Assembly (NCBI GenBank): GCA_024641505.1
Contig: JAHECY010000014.1
Coordinates: forward strand, 1 to 59,041
DNA: 59,041 nucleotides
Source of the DNA: Gammaproteobacteria bacterium
GTDB lineage: Bacteria; Pseudomonadota; Gammaproteobacteria; SG8-11
Reading direction: 5' to 3'
The position numbers and the translations under genes are program-made. Under the pieces are notes generated by a model. It had not been told where the DNA came from. It saw only the letters and a program-made list of their open reading frames with translations, and did not search any database. Shown here one piece after another: positions 1-8,820 of this stretch (within the stretch, counting starts at the first letter, position 1; each line of letters starts with the position of its first letter).

Positions 1-1
1 A

Positions 2-2146
2 ACGCGAATTATTTTTCCTGTACTTGCTCCGGTGATAGAAGCATAAAGATGTCACTATGAATATGCCGAGTAATTCCGCTGTCACGCGTAGGTGCAGTAT
101 GCAATAGATGATCGGACTAAGCATAAAACGCGTAACCGTTTTGAGTGCAGGGTGCTGACTGATTATGGCTGCTGCGGATGGGGAATGAGTATAGTAAAAG
201 TCGACTAATTGGCGTCCCCAGCCATGAGTTAGTAGGAATTTATCACGGAAGGAACGCAGCGCGACCACATGTTTTTCCAGAGGCGAACCGTACGCCGCTG
301 TGGCGATAAAACATCGCTGATCATGTTTTCCGGATGCGGCTGCGCTATCCTGGTCGGTTAGTGGCGCCGGGGCCTCAACAACCACACTGCGCACCGCCGG
401 TGTGGCGGCGTTTCCCGCCTGGTCGGTCACGGTGTAGGTCACGGAATAGGAACCTGGAAGCGATGTGTCGACGTTACTTGTGCTGACAACCTGGGAGCTG
501 ATGTCGCCGTCCAGATTATCCGTGGCGGTGGCGCCGTCATCGTTGTAATCGGTTCCGACCAGTAGTCTTATCAGGCTGGCGCCACGGATGGTGATGACAG
601 GCGCGATGGTGTCTGCCTTGACTGTCAGCAGCAAGTTGAACACGTTGCTATTGTCCCAACCGTCGCTGATCGTGAGGGGAATGATAATATCGCCGACCAC
701 TCCTGGCAGGGGTGTTACGGTGGTGCCGTTTTTGCTATATCCCGTAGCATCCTGGACCGTGAGCACCAGTGTAGTGGGATCGCTGTCCGGATCGTGCGTA
801 TGCAGGTCGGCGATCGTTATATTAATTGATGTGCGTTCCAGCGTGACCAGCGCCTGTTGACCGGTGATTATCGGCGGGTCGTTCACCGGAGCCACATTAA
901 GGCTGAGATTAAATACTGCGCTTTCCAATCCACCGTCGCTGACGCTCACCGGGATAACCAATTCGCCAAAATAGTCGTGCCGCGGAGTGATGGTACGCTC
1001 GTGCCATGTATAATTATCACCGTCATGCACTCTAAGGGCGTATGCAACATGGTAGTCAGGAATTACATCCAGATCACTTATTGTTAAAAATTCGGTGGCC
1101 AGGGTTAACGTGGAGTCTTCAAGGATGTTCAAGGCGAGCTGACCCTCAATCACTGGCATATTGTTTGGCCTGGGTGAATTGCCGACGCCAAAGCCGCGGT
1201 TACTTTCAAGATGCAGGGTTAGCCAGGGTACCAGCGCGTAGGACTCCGGATCCACGTAACCGGCGCCGTCTTCAGCGCGCAATTCACTGCGAATATCATC
1301 GTAGATGAACAGGCTGTTTTTGTAACCCAGTTCAGTTACTTCCGGGTAGGTGACATCACCGAACAATTCGATTGTCGGTCCCCACCAGGAGCAGTCCAGC
1401 AATCCGCAGTCGTTTTTGTTTTGGCGGTAATTGTGTTCCCAGATCAAGTCCCACTGGGCTTCACAGAAATTCCAAAGGTACACGGCATTTTTCCAGGCAG
1501 CCGGATCTTCGTTGTCGAGTTTGTCGGAATGGTGCGCGTAGTGCATGACCAGTTGACTGTGCCCACCCGCGTCTACGTCATTGCTGATATTGCATGGTAG
1601 TTGTGTCATAGGATAGTAGAACTGCCAGCTGTTGCTGGTAGAACCATTGGGGCAGGGGTAATCTATGCTGCATGGGCGTGCGTAAACGCCGAGTAGACCA
1701 TACACATCTGACCAGCTGCGATACATGCCCACCACTTCGGTCGATTGGTCGACACGATTTGTCGCCGGCGTATAGATCCAGTTGGGTAATGCGCCGGCGT
1801 CCAGCCCGGACGGGTAGACGAACATGAGGGTATGCAAGTGCGCGCTACGTTGAACCGTGTAATGTCCCGCAAGGTAGTGGATGCCGATAAAACCGGATCC
1901 CGGTGCCGGAGGTTCGTCAGTGACCACCGCATTGGTCGCGTTGGGTGCAGCTGTTCGTTTCGCTGCGGCCGCGGCTGCGGCAGGAGGCAGAAAAAGATGA
2001 CGCACATCGTTAACCGCGGCGCATGTATTGGTGTAAGGCTCGAGCAAAAAGCCAGTAGCGCATAGCGGTTCTGCGCCCCATACAACATGTGGTCCCGCGA
2101 CAACCAGGACTAAGAGCCAATATAACCGTAATTTTCCTGCGTTCAT
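2..2146 (-). CDS. Secreted surface protein with Ig/cadherin-like repeats and CFIATAAYGS tail (3' end off window)
   Basis: The minus-strand frame is open from an ATG at 2146 to the window edge (715 codons, no stop), so the C-terminus is missing. The N-terminus is a signal peptide (about residues 1-25, ending VVWGAE). Residues about 30-320 form a Cys- and Trp-containing domain I do not recognise. Two cadherin-like repeats follow (ends LTLATEFLTISDLD and INITIADLHTHDPDSDP), then a DUF5011-type Ig domain ending SVTYTVTDQAGNAA. Near the end comes CFIATAAYGS, a motif common near the C-terminus of exported bacterial proteins, followed by a hydrophobic stretch. The likely location is the cell surface or periplasm, and the substrate is unknown. 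The gene is divergent from the dehydrogenase fusion at 2703. Confidence is high that it is a real gene and low on its role. Confidence 0.8.
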   Translation of the reverse strand, partial: MNAGKLRLYWLLVLVVAGPHVVWGAEPLCATGFLLEPYTNTCAAVNDVRHLFLPPAAAAAAAKRTAAPNATNAVVTDEPPAPGSGFIGIHYLAGHYTVQRSAHLHTLMFVYPSGLDAGALPNWIYTPATNRVDQSTEVVGMYRSWSDVYGLLGVYARPCSIDYPCPNGSTSNSWQFYYPMTQLPCNISNDVDAGGHSQLVMHYAHHSDKLDNEDPAAWKNAVYLWNFCEAQWDLIWEHNYRQNKNDCGLLDCSWWGPTIELFGDVTYPEVTELGYKNSLFIYDDIRSELRAEDGAGYVDPESYALVPWLTLHLESNRGFGVGNSPRPNNMPVIEGQLALNILEDSTLTLATEFLTISDLDVIPDYHVAYALRVHDGDNYTWHERTITPRHDYFGELVIPVSVSDGGLESAVFNLSLNVAPVNDPPIITGQQALVTLERTSINITIADLHTHDPDSDPTTLVLTVQDATGYSKNGTTVTPLPGVVGDIIIPLTISDGWDNSNVFNLLLTVKADTIAPVITIRGASLIRLLVGTDYNDDGATATDNLDGDISSQVVSTSNVDTSLPGSYSVTYTVTDQAGNAATPAVRSVVVEAPAPLTDQDSAAASGKHDQRCFIATAAYGSPLEKHVVALRSFRDKFLLTHGWGRQLVDFYYTHSPSAAAIISQHPALKTVTRFMLSPIIYCILHLRVTAELLGIFIVTSLCFYHRSKYRKNNSR

Positions 2147-2702
2147 AAGGCCAGTTTAGCGGCGTCAAAAAATGGCTTCCTTAGTATTTCTACGCAAGGC
2201 AACGAATTTACATTTACCGATAAAAAAATTGGATCGCAAGTGATCTATCCGCAAAATGAATTATCGCTTGATCCTCGTTGCGCCCGGGACATCGATTGAT
2301 GTTGAAGTGCGCATCCCAATATCGTTATTTTTATGGATCAGCGGGAATTGCGGAATAATACGCCAAATTATGATAAATAATTCGAGCCACGAGAGGGGCT
2401 AACGGGAAGTAACTGACGACGCAGCTGGGGATTGATTGTACTCGACTCTCCAGGTACCCGAATTTTTCAGTCCGTAGTTTCCTTGGCTTGGAACCAGGCC
2501 GTACAGCCTACACCAGCGTGTTATATTGGCATAAAGATGTATTATGTGAAATATTCTGGCTTGCGTTGGTGGAGGGCCTATACTAATAAGGCTTGGCAGG
2601 CCTGAAATCGATAATTTCAGGTGCGAGTCGCCAGCAACATACACACGCTGTATATAGCAGCGAGTGCTACGGATCACGAAAAACAGGCAGGAAGCAGTAC
2701 AC
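2147..2702. other. Divergent intergenic region with an 8-bp inverted repeat
   Basis: This 556-base AT-rich gap separates two divergent exported-protein genes, so promoters for both should lie here. I see no convincing gene. A perfect inverted repeat at 2601-2621 (CCTGAAAT, 5-base loop, ATTTCAGG) sits about 80 bases before the plus-strand start and could be an operator or a hairpin in the leader. No run of T follows, so it is not a terminator. Confidence 0.4.
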
Positions 2703-5700
2703 ATGGAACAGAAGTCGTCGAGCACAGTATTCAACACATCACTTCGCTGCCTTGTTTTATATTCGATGCCCGCCTTGCTGGCGGCGATTGTCTTTTTTGG
2801 GCCGACAGTCGCTTGCGCCGATTACGGTTTTGACAGCGCGGTACCGGTGGCGCCGTTCTTGAACGGAGCGTTTCCCCAACAAACGCCAAGCGCGCCGGGA
2901 ACTGTTACTTGGTTGGTGACCCCCGCATTTCCCAACATAAAAGTCGACAATGCGCTGGTAATCGTGCCCAATCCCGTCAACAATCGACTGTATGTCGGTT
3001 CCCGCGGCGGAGAAATTCGTTCTTTCATCAATGATCAGACGGTGGTATCCAGTACCTTGTTTCTTGATCTGCAAGACCGTGTCGAGGCCATATGGGACGG
3101 TGGATTTCTGGGAATGGTCTTTCACCCGCAATTCGGTGTCACTGGCTCCCCTTATCGCAATTATTTCTATGTTTATTATTCATCGAATTGCGCTCTCGAT
3201 TCGACGGACAGTACGCGCGTCGACCTCAAGTCCTGCAAGGCAATCTCAACCGACTTCACTTCAGGTTTCTTTGGCGCGTATTTACGGTTATCGCGCTTCG
3301 CTGTAGTCGACGGTTCACCGAGTGACAATCCCCTCGCCGATCCGGCGTCTGAATATGTCATGCTGAATATTCGGCTGTATAACGGCTCGCATCGTGGTGG
3401 CGGTATGCTGTTCGGCAAAGACGGCTATTTTTATCTGACCATCGGCGACCAATTTCGCTATGATACCGCCCAGGATATCGCGCAAACCCTTGAAGGCGGC
3501 ACTTTCCGTCTTGACCTTGATGTCATCGAAGACGTCGATGGAGCCTGGTCCTGCCGTGGCGACAACCACAAAGCGCCGCGCACTTATCCCGTCCCGGCGT
3601 TGTTGAACACCGGGAAAGCGCCATTGATGGGTCAACACTTTGTCGACGAAATATCAGGCCAGCGCTATTGCATACCGGCCGACAATCCCTGGGTGGGGGA
3701 GTCCGGCGTATTCGAGGAGTACAACAGCCTGGGGCATCGCAACCCACACCGTCTCGCCATGGACACGATCACCGGTCGAATGTGGTCGGGCGAGGTGGGA
3801 GAAGACACACGCGAAGAAATCAACGTAATTCAATCCGGGCACAACTATGGTTGGCCCTATTATGAAGGTTTGTTACCGTTCCGCCCGCTCCCTGCAAACT
3901 ATGTGTTTCGTGGTGAACTCACCCCGCCGGTAATCGATTTCGTACGCGCCGAGGCCAATGCCATCATCGGTGGTTATGTGTACCGCGGCAGCCGTTACCC
4001 GGAGCTCGCCGGGCGTTATCTGGCAGGTGATTATGGCAGCGGCAAGATTTGGGCGATCACCCTCGACGAAGCCTCCATGACCGCGACCAAGGAAGAAATC
4101 GCATCTTTCGCGGGGATCGGCAGTCTCGGTACTTGGGGGCAGGACCGGCAAGGCGAGGTCTACCTGGGAAATGTCGGCGCGCTAAGCGACAATCTGTACC
4201 AGTTGACCAAGAGCAATGATGTGACGCAGCAACCGCTCGCATGGCTGTCGGAAACGGGTGCCCTTACTGATATGGTCGGGTTTCAGGTGTCTGATTTCCT
4301 GGTTCCGTACGCCTTGAATGAACCGTTCTGGTCCGATGGCGCACTGAAGAGCCGTTGGATCGCGGTACCTAATGATGGGGTGCGTGACACCGCCGATGAG
4401 AAAATAGGTTTTTCCGCCACCGCGAATTGGGTCTACCCGGTGGGTACGGTGTTGATGAAACAGTTCAACCTGGCGCTCCAGGAAAACAATCCTGGCAGCG
4501 CCGTCCGACTGGAAACCCGTTTTCTGGTGCTGGGCAACGACCACCGCTGGTACGGATTGACCTATCGCTGGTTGGATGATCAGTCCGATGCCCGGTTACT
4601 GACCGGCGCCGAAGTCCAGGATTTTCAAATCACTACCGCCGATGGCGGGACTCGCACCCAGACCTGGCTGTTTCCCGACCGGCAACTATGCTTGAGTTGC
4701 CATAACAACGCCGCCGGCGGCGTGCTGGGGCCGCGTACCCACCAGATCAATGGCGATTTCACCTATCCCGGTACTCGCCGCAAAGACAATCAGTTGAAAA
4801 CCTGGAATCACGTCGGCATGTTCGATCCGGCGCTGGATGAGGCCGCCATTTCCGGCATGCTGCATTCCGCCGCTAAAAATGACCTGACCGCCTCGTTGGA
4901 AACGCGGGCTCGTTCTTACCTGGATGCCAACTGTTCCTATTGCCACCGCCCCGGCACCGGCAATCGCGCGTTCTTTGACATGCGTTTTACCACGCCCTTG
5001 CCGCGCCAGGGCCTGATCAATGGCGGTGTCATCGATAATCTCGAACTGGCGGGCGCACATGTCATCACGCCGGGAAATCCGGATACTTCGGTAGCGTATT
5101 TGCGCGCCGGCACCACCGGCCGTGATGCCATGCCACCGATTGCCAAATCCCTGGTAGATACCGCGGGGGTAACTCTGCTGCGCGAGTGGATCCTCGCGAT
5201 AGACGCCAGCGTTTATGAAGATCGCGCACTGGGCCAGCCAGCCGTCGCCTCCTCACTGGAAGGCGCGGAATTCGCCGCAGCGGCGGCCGTCGATGGTGAC
5301 AACGCCACCCGTTGGGCCAGCGCTCCCGGTCATGATCCCGAGTGGATATACGTAGACCTTGGTCGTGACTTCTTTGTGAATCACGTGATCCTCAACTGGG
5401 AGGCCGCCTACGGCAAGGGCTACCAGATCGAGGTATCGGCGGATGCGAAGATCTGGCAGACGGTCTTTAGCGAAACCGCCGGCGACGGTGGTATTGACAA
5501 CATCGTTTTTGAATCCGCTCCCGCCCGCTATATTCGTGTATATGGCACCGAACGCGGATTAATTCCGGCGGGGTATTCCCTGTGGGATCTCGAAGTCTAC
5601 GGGCCGGTTTATTCCGGTCCGCCGGCACTGGCATCCATTAGTGTTGCGCCAGCCACGGCCACCGTCGCGATTGGCGAAAGCCTGGATTTTGTCGCAGGCG

Positions 5701-6344
5701 GCTTTGATCAATACGGCGCCGAGATTCCTGTCGTGGTGGATTGGAGTATATCGGGCGGGGGTACCATTGATGCCAATGGCGTGTTTAGCGCCGGGCAGGC
5801 GGGCGGACCGTACACCATTACCGCCCGAAGCAAAGACAATTCTGCGATCATCGGCACGGCGATGGTGTCCGTATCGGGCGTAGTGGCCGAAGTGGACACC
5901 ACGCCCGATGCGTTTAACTTGCCCGACGTCAGCGACGCCCTGCTCGGCAGTCCTTATGCGCAAAGCATTGTCGTATCCGGGATCAACGCCCCGGCGGCGA
6001 TTACTGTCTCCGGCGGTGAATATAGCGTTAATGACAGCATTTATGGTGCAGCGCCCGGCACGGTTAATAACGGCGACACGGTATCGCTGCGGGTGCAATC
6101 CGCATCCGCATACGCCACGCCGGTAACCGCCACTCTGGCGATTGGCGGAGTCGAGGCGCAGTTTACCGTAACCACCATGGCGGAACCTGCGGCAACCGAT
6201 CGGGTCGTCGACAGCAATTACAAAAAACGTGGCGGTGGCGGACTGGATCCGGTGTTTTACGTCATGCTTATGCTTGCGGCGGCAGTGTCGCGCCGCCGCA
6301 GGTCAGGCAGGCGGAGGAGCGTGATCTGCAAGCATGTGAGCTAA
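2703..6344 (+). CDS. PQQ-dependent dehydrogenase / dihaem / discoidin fusion with C-terminal sorting tail
   Basis: Exported protein of 1213 residues. The ATG at 2703 is chosen because AGGAAG lies about 10 bases upstream; a GTG at 2664 is also in frame. After a signal peptide (to about residue 40), residues about 60-500 match the glucose/sorbosone dehydrogenase propeller fold (HRGGGMLFGKDGYFYLTIGD, GHRNPHRLAMD, HNYGWPYYEG), which in this family binds PQQ and oxidises sugars or alcohols. Two haem motifs follow: CLSCH at C663 and CSYCH at C744. Residues about 840-965 are an F5/8 type C (discoidin) carbohydrate-binding domain, then a bacterial Ig-like domain (about 975-1060). The tail has GGGG-LDP, a hydrophobic helix and an Arg cluster, like GlyGly-CTERM sorting signals. 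I infer a surface-displayed oxidase passing electrons to its own haems. The substrate is unknown. Confidence 0.85.
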   Translation: MEQKSSSTVFNTSLRCLVLYSMPALLAAIVFFGPTVACADYGFDSAVPVAPFLNGAFPQQTPSAPGTVTWLVTPAFPNIKVDNALVIVPNPVNNRLYVGSRGGEIRSFINDQTVVSSTLFLDLQDRVEAIWDGGFLGMVFHPQFGVTGSPYRNYFYVYYSSNCALDSTDSTRVDLKSCKAISTDFTSGFFGAYLRLSRFAVVDGSPSDNPLADPASEYVMLNIRLYNGSHRGGGMLFGKDGYFYLTIGDQFRYDTAQDIAQTLEGGTFRLDLDVIEDVDGAWSCRGDNHKAPRTYPVPALLNTGKAPLMGQHFVDEISGQRYCIPADNPWVGESGVFEEYNSLGHRNPHRLAMDTITGRMWSGEVGEDTREEINVIQSGHNYGWPYYEGLLPFRPLPANYVFRGELTPPVIDFVRAEANAIIGGYVYRGSRYPELAGRYLAGDYGSGKIWAITLDEASMTATKEEIASFAGIGSLGTWGQDRQGEVYLGNVGALSDNLYQLTKSNDVTQQPLAWLSETGALTDMVGFQVSDFLVPYALNEPFWSDGALKSRWIAVPNDGVRDTADEKIGFSATANWVYPVGTVLMKQFNLALQENNPGSAVRLETRFLVLGNDHRWYGLTYRWLDDQSDARLLTGAEVQDFQITTADGGTRTQTWLFPDRQLCLSCHNNAAGGVLGPRTHQINGDFTYPGTRRKDNQLKTWNHVGMFDPALDEAAISGMLHSAAKNDLTASLETRARSYLDANCSYCHRPGTGNRAFFDMRFTTPLPRQGLINGGVIDNLELAGAHVITPGNPDTSVAYLRAGTTGRDAMPPIAKSLVDTAGVTLLREWILAIDASVYEDRALGQPAVASSLEGAEFAAAAAVDGDNATRWASAPGHDPEWIYVDLGRDFFVNHVILNWEAAYGKGYQIEVSADAKIWQTVFSETAGDGGIDNIVFESAPARYIRVYGTERGLIPAGYSLWDLEVYGPVYSGPPALASISVAPATATVAIGESLDFVAGGFDQYGAEIPVVVDWSISGGGTIDANGVFSAGQAGGPYTITARSKDNSAIIGTAMVSVSGVVAEVDTTPDAFNLPDVSDALLGSPYAQSIVVSGINAPAAITVSGGEYSVNDSIYGAAPGTVNNGDTVSLRVQSASAYATPVTATLAIGGVEAQFTVTTMAEPAATDRVVDSNYKKRGGGGLDPVFYVMLMLAAAVSRRRRSGRRRSVICKHVS

Positions 6345-6394
6345 GGGGTAAATGGTCAGGTTTACACTGGCAATGGTTAACGTTCCGCCGGCTG

Positions 6395-8152
6395 CTAGGC
6401 TTTGGCCAGTATTACCCCGGTGCCGGCATGCACATGGTATGAATTGCTGGCAGCGGCGATGCCTGGGATGCCACGATGATTGACTTCTATTTTCAGACCG
6501 TCCGCCAACACTTTCCAGCGCCCTTTCGGCAGATGAAAGTCCGCGCCTGTGTGGCTGCCGTTGAGCAGTACTACAATAGAGGAACGCTGTATTTTCAGAT
6601 CCGTGCCGCCGTAGGGTGATCGTAAAATAAAGCCAAGAGCGTTCACGTTGTCGCGATGGGGATGTCCGGTTGGGTAAATCCAGTTGATATCCCAATTCTT
6701 CTTGTGATGTTCGTATTCACGTAGTTGGGTTGTATATTTGAAATGCGGCAAACGCTTGCGCAAATCTATGAGGCCGGCCACGGCCGCCACCAGAGATTTA
6801 TATTTGCGCGCATTGTTCCAATCGAGTTGGTTGAGGTCCGGTCGGTCATAGGAGTTGTCATGGCCGTTCTTGGAAAACATCATCTCCGAGCCTTCGCCCA
6901 GCATCGGTACGCCTTGCGCGGTAAGCACCATCAGGATGCCGAGAAACTGACGTTGTTGGTTTTTGTTCACCAGGTCGGCGAGTGTTTTGCCGTCGTGAGA
7001 CGAGAGGTAGTTGATGCATTGCTGCGGTCGCTTGGCCCAGCCGCCATCCCGTATGTTGGTGCCCTTGATGGCAAGCATTAAACGGTCGCGATTATAAAAA
7101 TCGCCTTGCCCCATAAGAAAGGTGCGGCCGGGTTCGCGAAAATCGTCATTCCACACGGCCCAGCGCGTATGCGCGAATACGTGCGCCATATCGCCTTTAC
7201 CCCATTGCGTGCCGCCTAATGCCCAGGGCTCCGCGATCAAATAGACATGATTGGGCAGGCGCCGGTCGATTTCCAGCATGGTGTCTTTGTCATGCAAGGC
7301 GCCCAGATCAAATCGAAAGCCGTCAATACGATAATCATGCACCAGGTGTTGCAGGGTGTCGATAATGGTCTCGCGGATCAATGGATGTTCGGTGCGAATG
7401 GTGGGGCCGCAGCCGGAACCATGACAGAAATCACCATTGTCGTGCCGGCGATAGACGATATCTTCGCCCCAGGCTTTCACCAGCAACTCACCGCCGTGGT
7501 TAAACACCACATCGAGCAACACGGGAATGCCCCTGCGGTGCATGGCATCGATCAGGGCCATGACCTCGCGATTGGTTTCATGTACATCGTGTGCGTAGCT
7601 CTCCCGCAGGGCGCGAAATGATGTGGAATAGTATCCCCAGTCCTGGCCCAGAAACTGGTCGCTGGCATGCAGTGGTAAGAATTCAACGGCAACATGCAGT
7701 TTCTGCAGGTATTCCAATACCGCCGGTGAACGCGCGCCATCATAAGTGCCGCGCTGGCTTTCCCGTTCCACCGGAGTGCTGGGGTGGCGGCTCAGTGCCG
7801 GTAAATGTGCTTCATAGATTACCAGGTCACGAAACGGCGGTGTCGGAAACCGGCGGTGTTGCCAGCGGTAGTTAAGATCGCTGAATATCGACACCAACCC
7901 GTGTTCCTTGCGCTCCGTGCGGTGCGCCAAGGGATCCGGGATGGTAACTGTCGTGTCATTCCTGTGTACCATGAAATAGTACGCGCGTCCGTTGAGGTCG
8001 CGCAGGGTCAAGTGCAGACGGCGCATCCAGTTGCCACGCCGGTCTGGCCGCAACGGCCAGGTCTCACTGTAGCCGTCGATAACCAGGGAAACCGCATCCG
8101 CTTCAGGGCAGTGCAATTGCACAACAGGACGTCGCCAAAACAGCCAGGTCAT
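6395..8152 (-). CDS. GH13 family glycosidase (isoamylase/debranching-like)
   Basis: Cytoplasmic alpha-glucan-acting enzyme of 585 residues without a signal peptide. The N-terminal ~90 residues resemble the CBM48/isoamylase N-domain. The four GH13 motifs follow in order: DVVFNH (region I), GFRFDLGA with nucleophile D282 (II), LIAEPWA with acid/base E308 (III) and YLSSHDG (IV). The all-beta C-domain ends near residue 580. The motif pattern and N-domain suggest glycogen debranching or a related alpha-1,6 or alpha-1,4 hydrolase, but specificity cannot be read from sequence. The ATG at 8152 has AAGGA upstream. It is convergent with the dehydrogenase fusion (50 bases apart). A second GH13 enzyme lies at 44777. 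Confidence 0.87.
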   Translation of the reverse strand: MTWLFWRRPVVQLHCPEADAVSLVIDGYSETWPLRPDRRGNWMRRLHLTLRDLNGRAYYFMVHRNDTTVTIPDPLAHRTERKEHGLVSIFSDLNYRWQHRRFPTPPFRDLVIYEAHLPALSRHPSTPVERESQRGTYDGARSPAVLEYLQKLHVAVEFLPLHASDQFLGQDWGYYSTSFRALRESYAHDVHETNREVMALIDAMHRRGIPVLLDVVFNHGGELLVKAWGEDIVYRRHDNGDFCHGSGCGPTIRTEHPLIRETIIDTLQHLVHDYRIDGFRFDLGALHDKDTMLEIDRRLPNHVYLIAEPWALGGTQWGKGDMAHVFAHTRWAVWNDDFREPGRTFLMGQGDFYNRDRLMLAIKGTNIRDGGWAKRPQQCINYLSSHDGKTLADLVNKNQQRQFLGILMVLTAQGVPMLGEGSEMMFSKNGHDNSYDRPDLNQLDWNNARKYKSLVAAVAGLIDLRKRLPHFKYTTQLREYEHHKKNWDINWIYPTGHPHRDNVNALGFILRSPYGGTDLKIQRSSIVVLLNGSHTGADFHLPKGRWKVLADGLKIEVNHRGIPGIAAASNSYHVHAGTGVILAKA

Positions 8153-8820
8153 ATATACAGTCCTTCAGTGTCAACCAGGGTCGATTTCAGGCGCTACTAT
8201 AATCGCGCCTCATGCAGTTAGAGAATACCCGACTTTTATAGTAGCACAACAAGAAATTTTTGATCGCCGTTTCATGCTGAACAAGTCATTGATTATGTAG
8301 AATTAAGTCGGGATTTGTCACGATTCCTTGAGCGCGATTCACAATTTTTTTAGATTCTTTACCGACTTCTGGATTGAACGACGAATATAGCCACACATGC
8401 CATGTTATGAGTTTAAATATCAATAATATGGGTAAAAAAGCCGCTGTCTTGGCTATTCATAACTTACTTTTTCCGCGCTTATTGAAAACCCTTAATCCAT
8501 TCATTATTGACCACACTTAACAAGGTATTAACATCAGAAATGCCTGCTATTTAATAAAACAGTCCTGAGCATCACCGCACGTCGTTCCCGGTCGTTGCCC
8601 GTCACTGCGCTTCTCCGAACGGACTCGCATGCGTTTCCGGCCGCTCCCTGTAAGGAATTTAAGCCCCTGAGATCGGCTGCTATGAACCAAGCTGAGGGGA
8701 TCGCGCATCAAGCGCACTCTACTTTCACTTTTTTGGCACCTGAAGATATTGGGTAGAGGTCCGCGCCAAGATCTTATGAAGTAACGGCCATGCTCGCGAT
8801 GATGGTGAGAATATCCTGCG
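8153..8820. other. AT-rich intergenic region, no gene seen
   Basis: A 668-base stretch upstream of the GH13 gene and downstream of the large lipoprotein gene, both on the minus strand. I find no supported gene, tRNA or riboswitch. Close to the GH13 start, an inverted repeat AGGCGC-N10-GCGCCT (about 8197-8218) encloses a TATAGT-like element and could be an operator around the promoter. This is weak evidence. Confidence 0.3.

Noticed and set aside
588-1308. Plus-strand open frames in the first 1.3 kb
   Set aside because: They overlap the minus-strand surface protein, whose frame is continuous and has recognisable domains; the plus-strand translations have none.
2399-2737. 112-codon minus-strand open frame in the divergent gap
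   Set aside because: No RBS or family similarity; it covers the start and promoter region of the dehydrogenase fusion.
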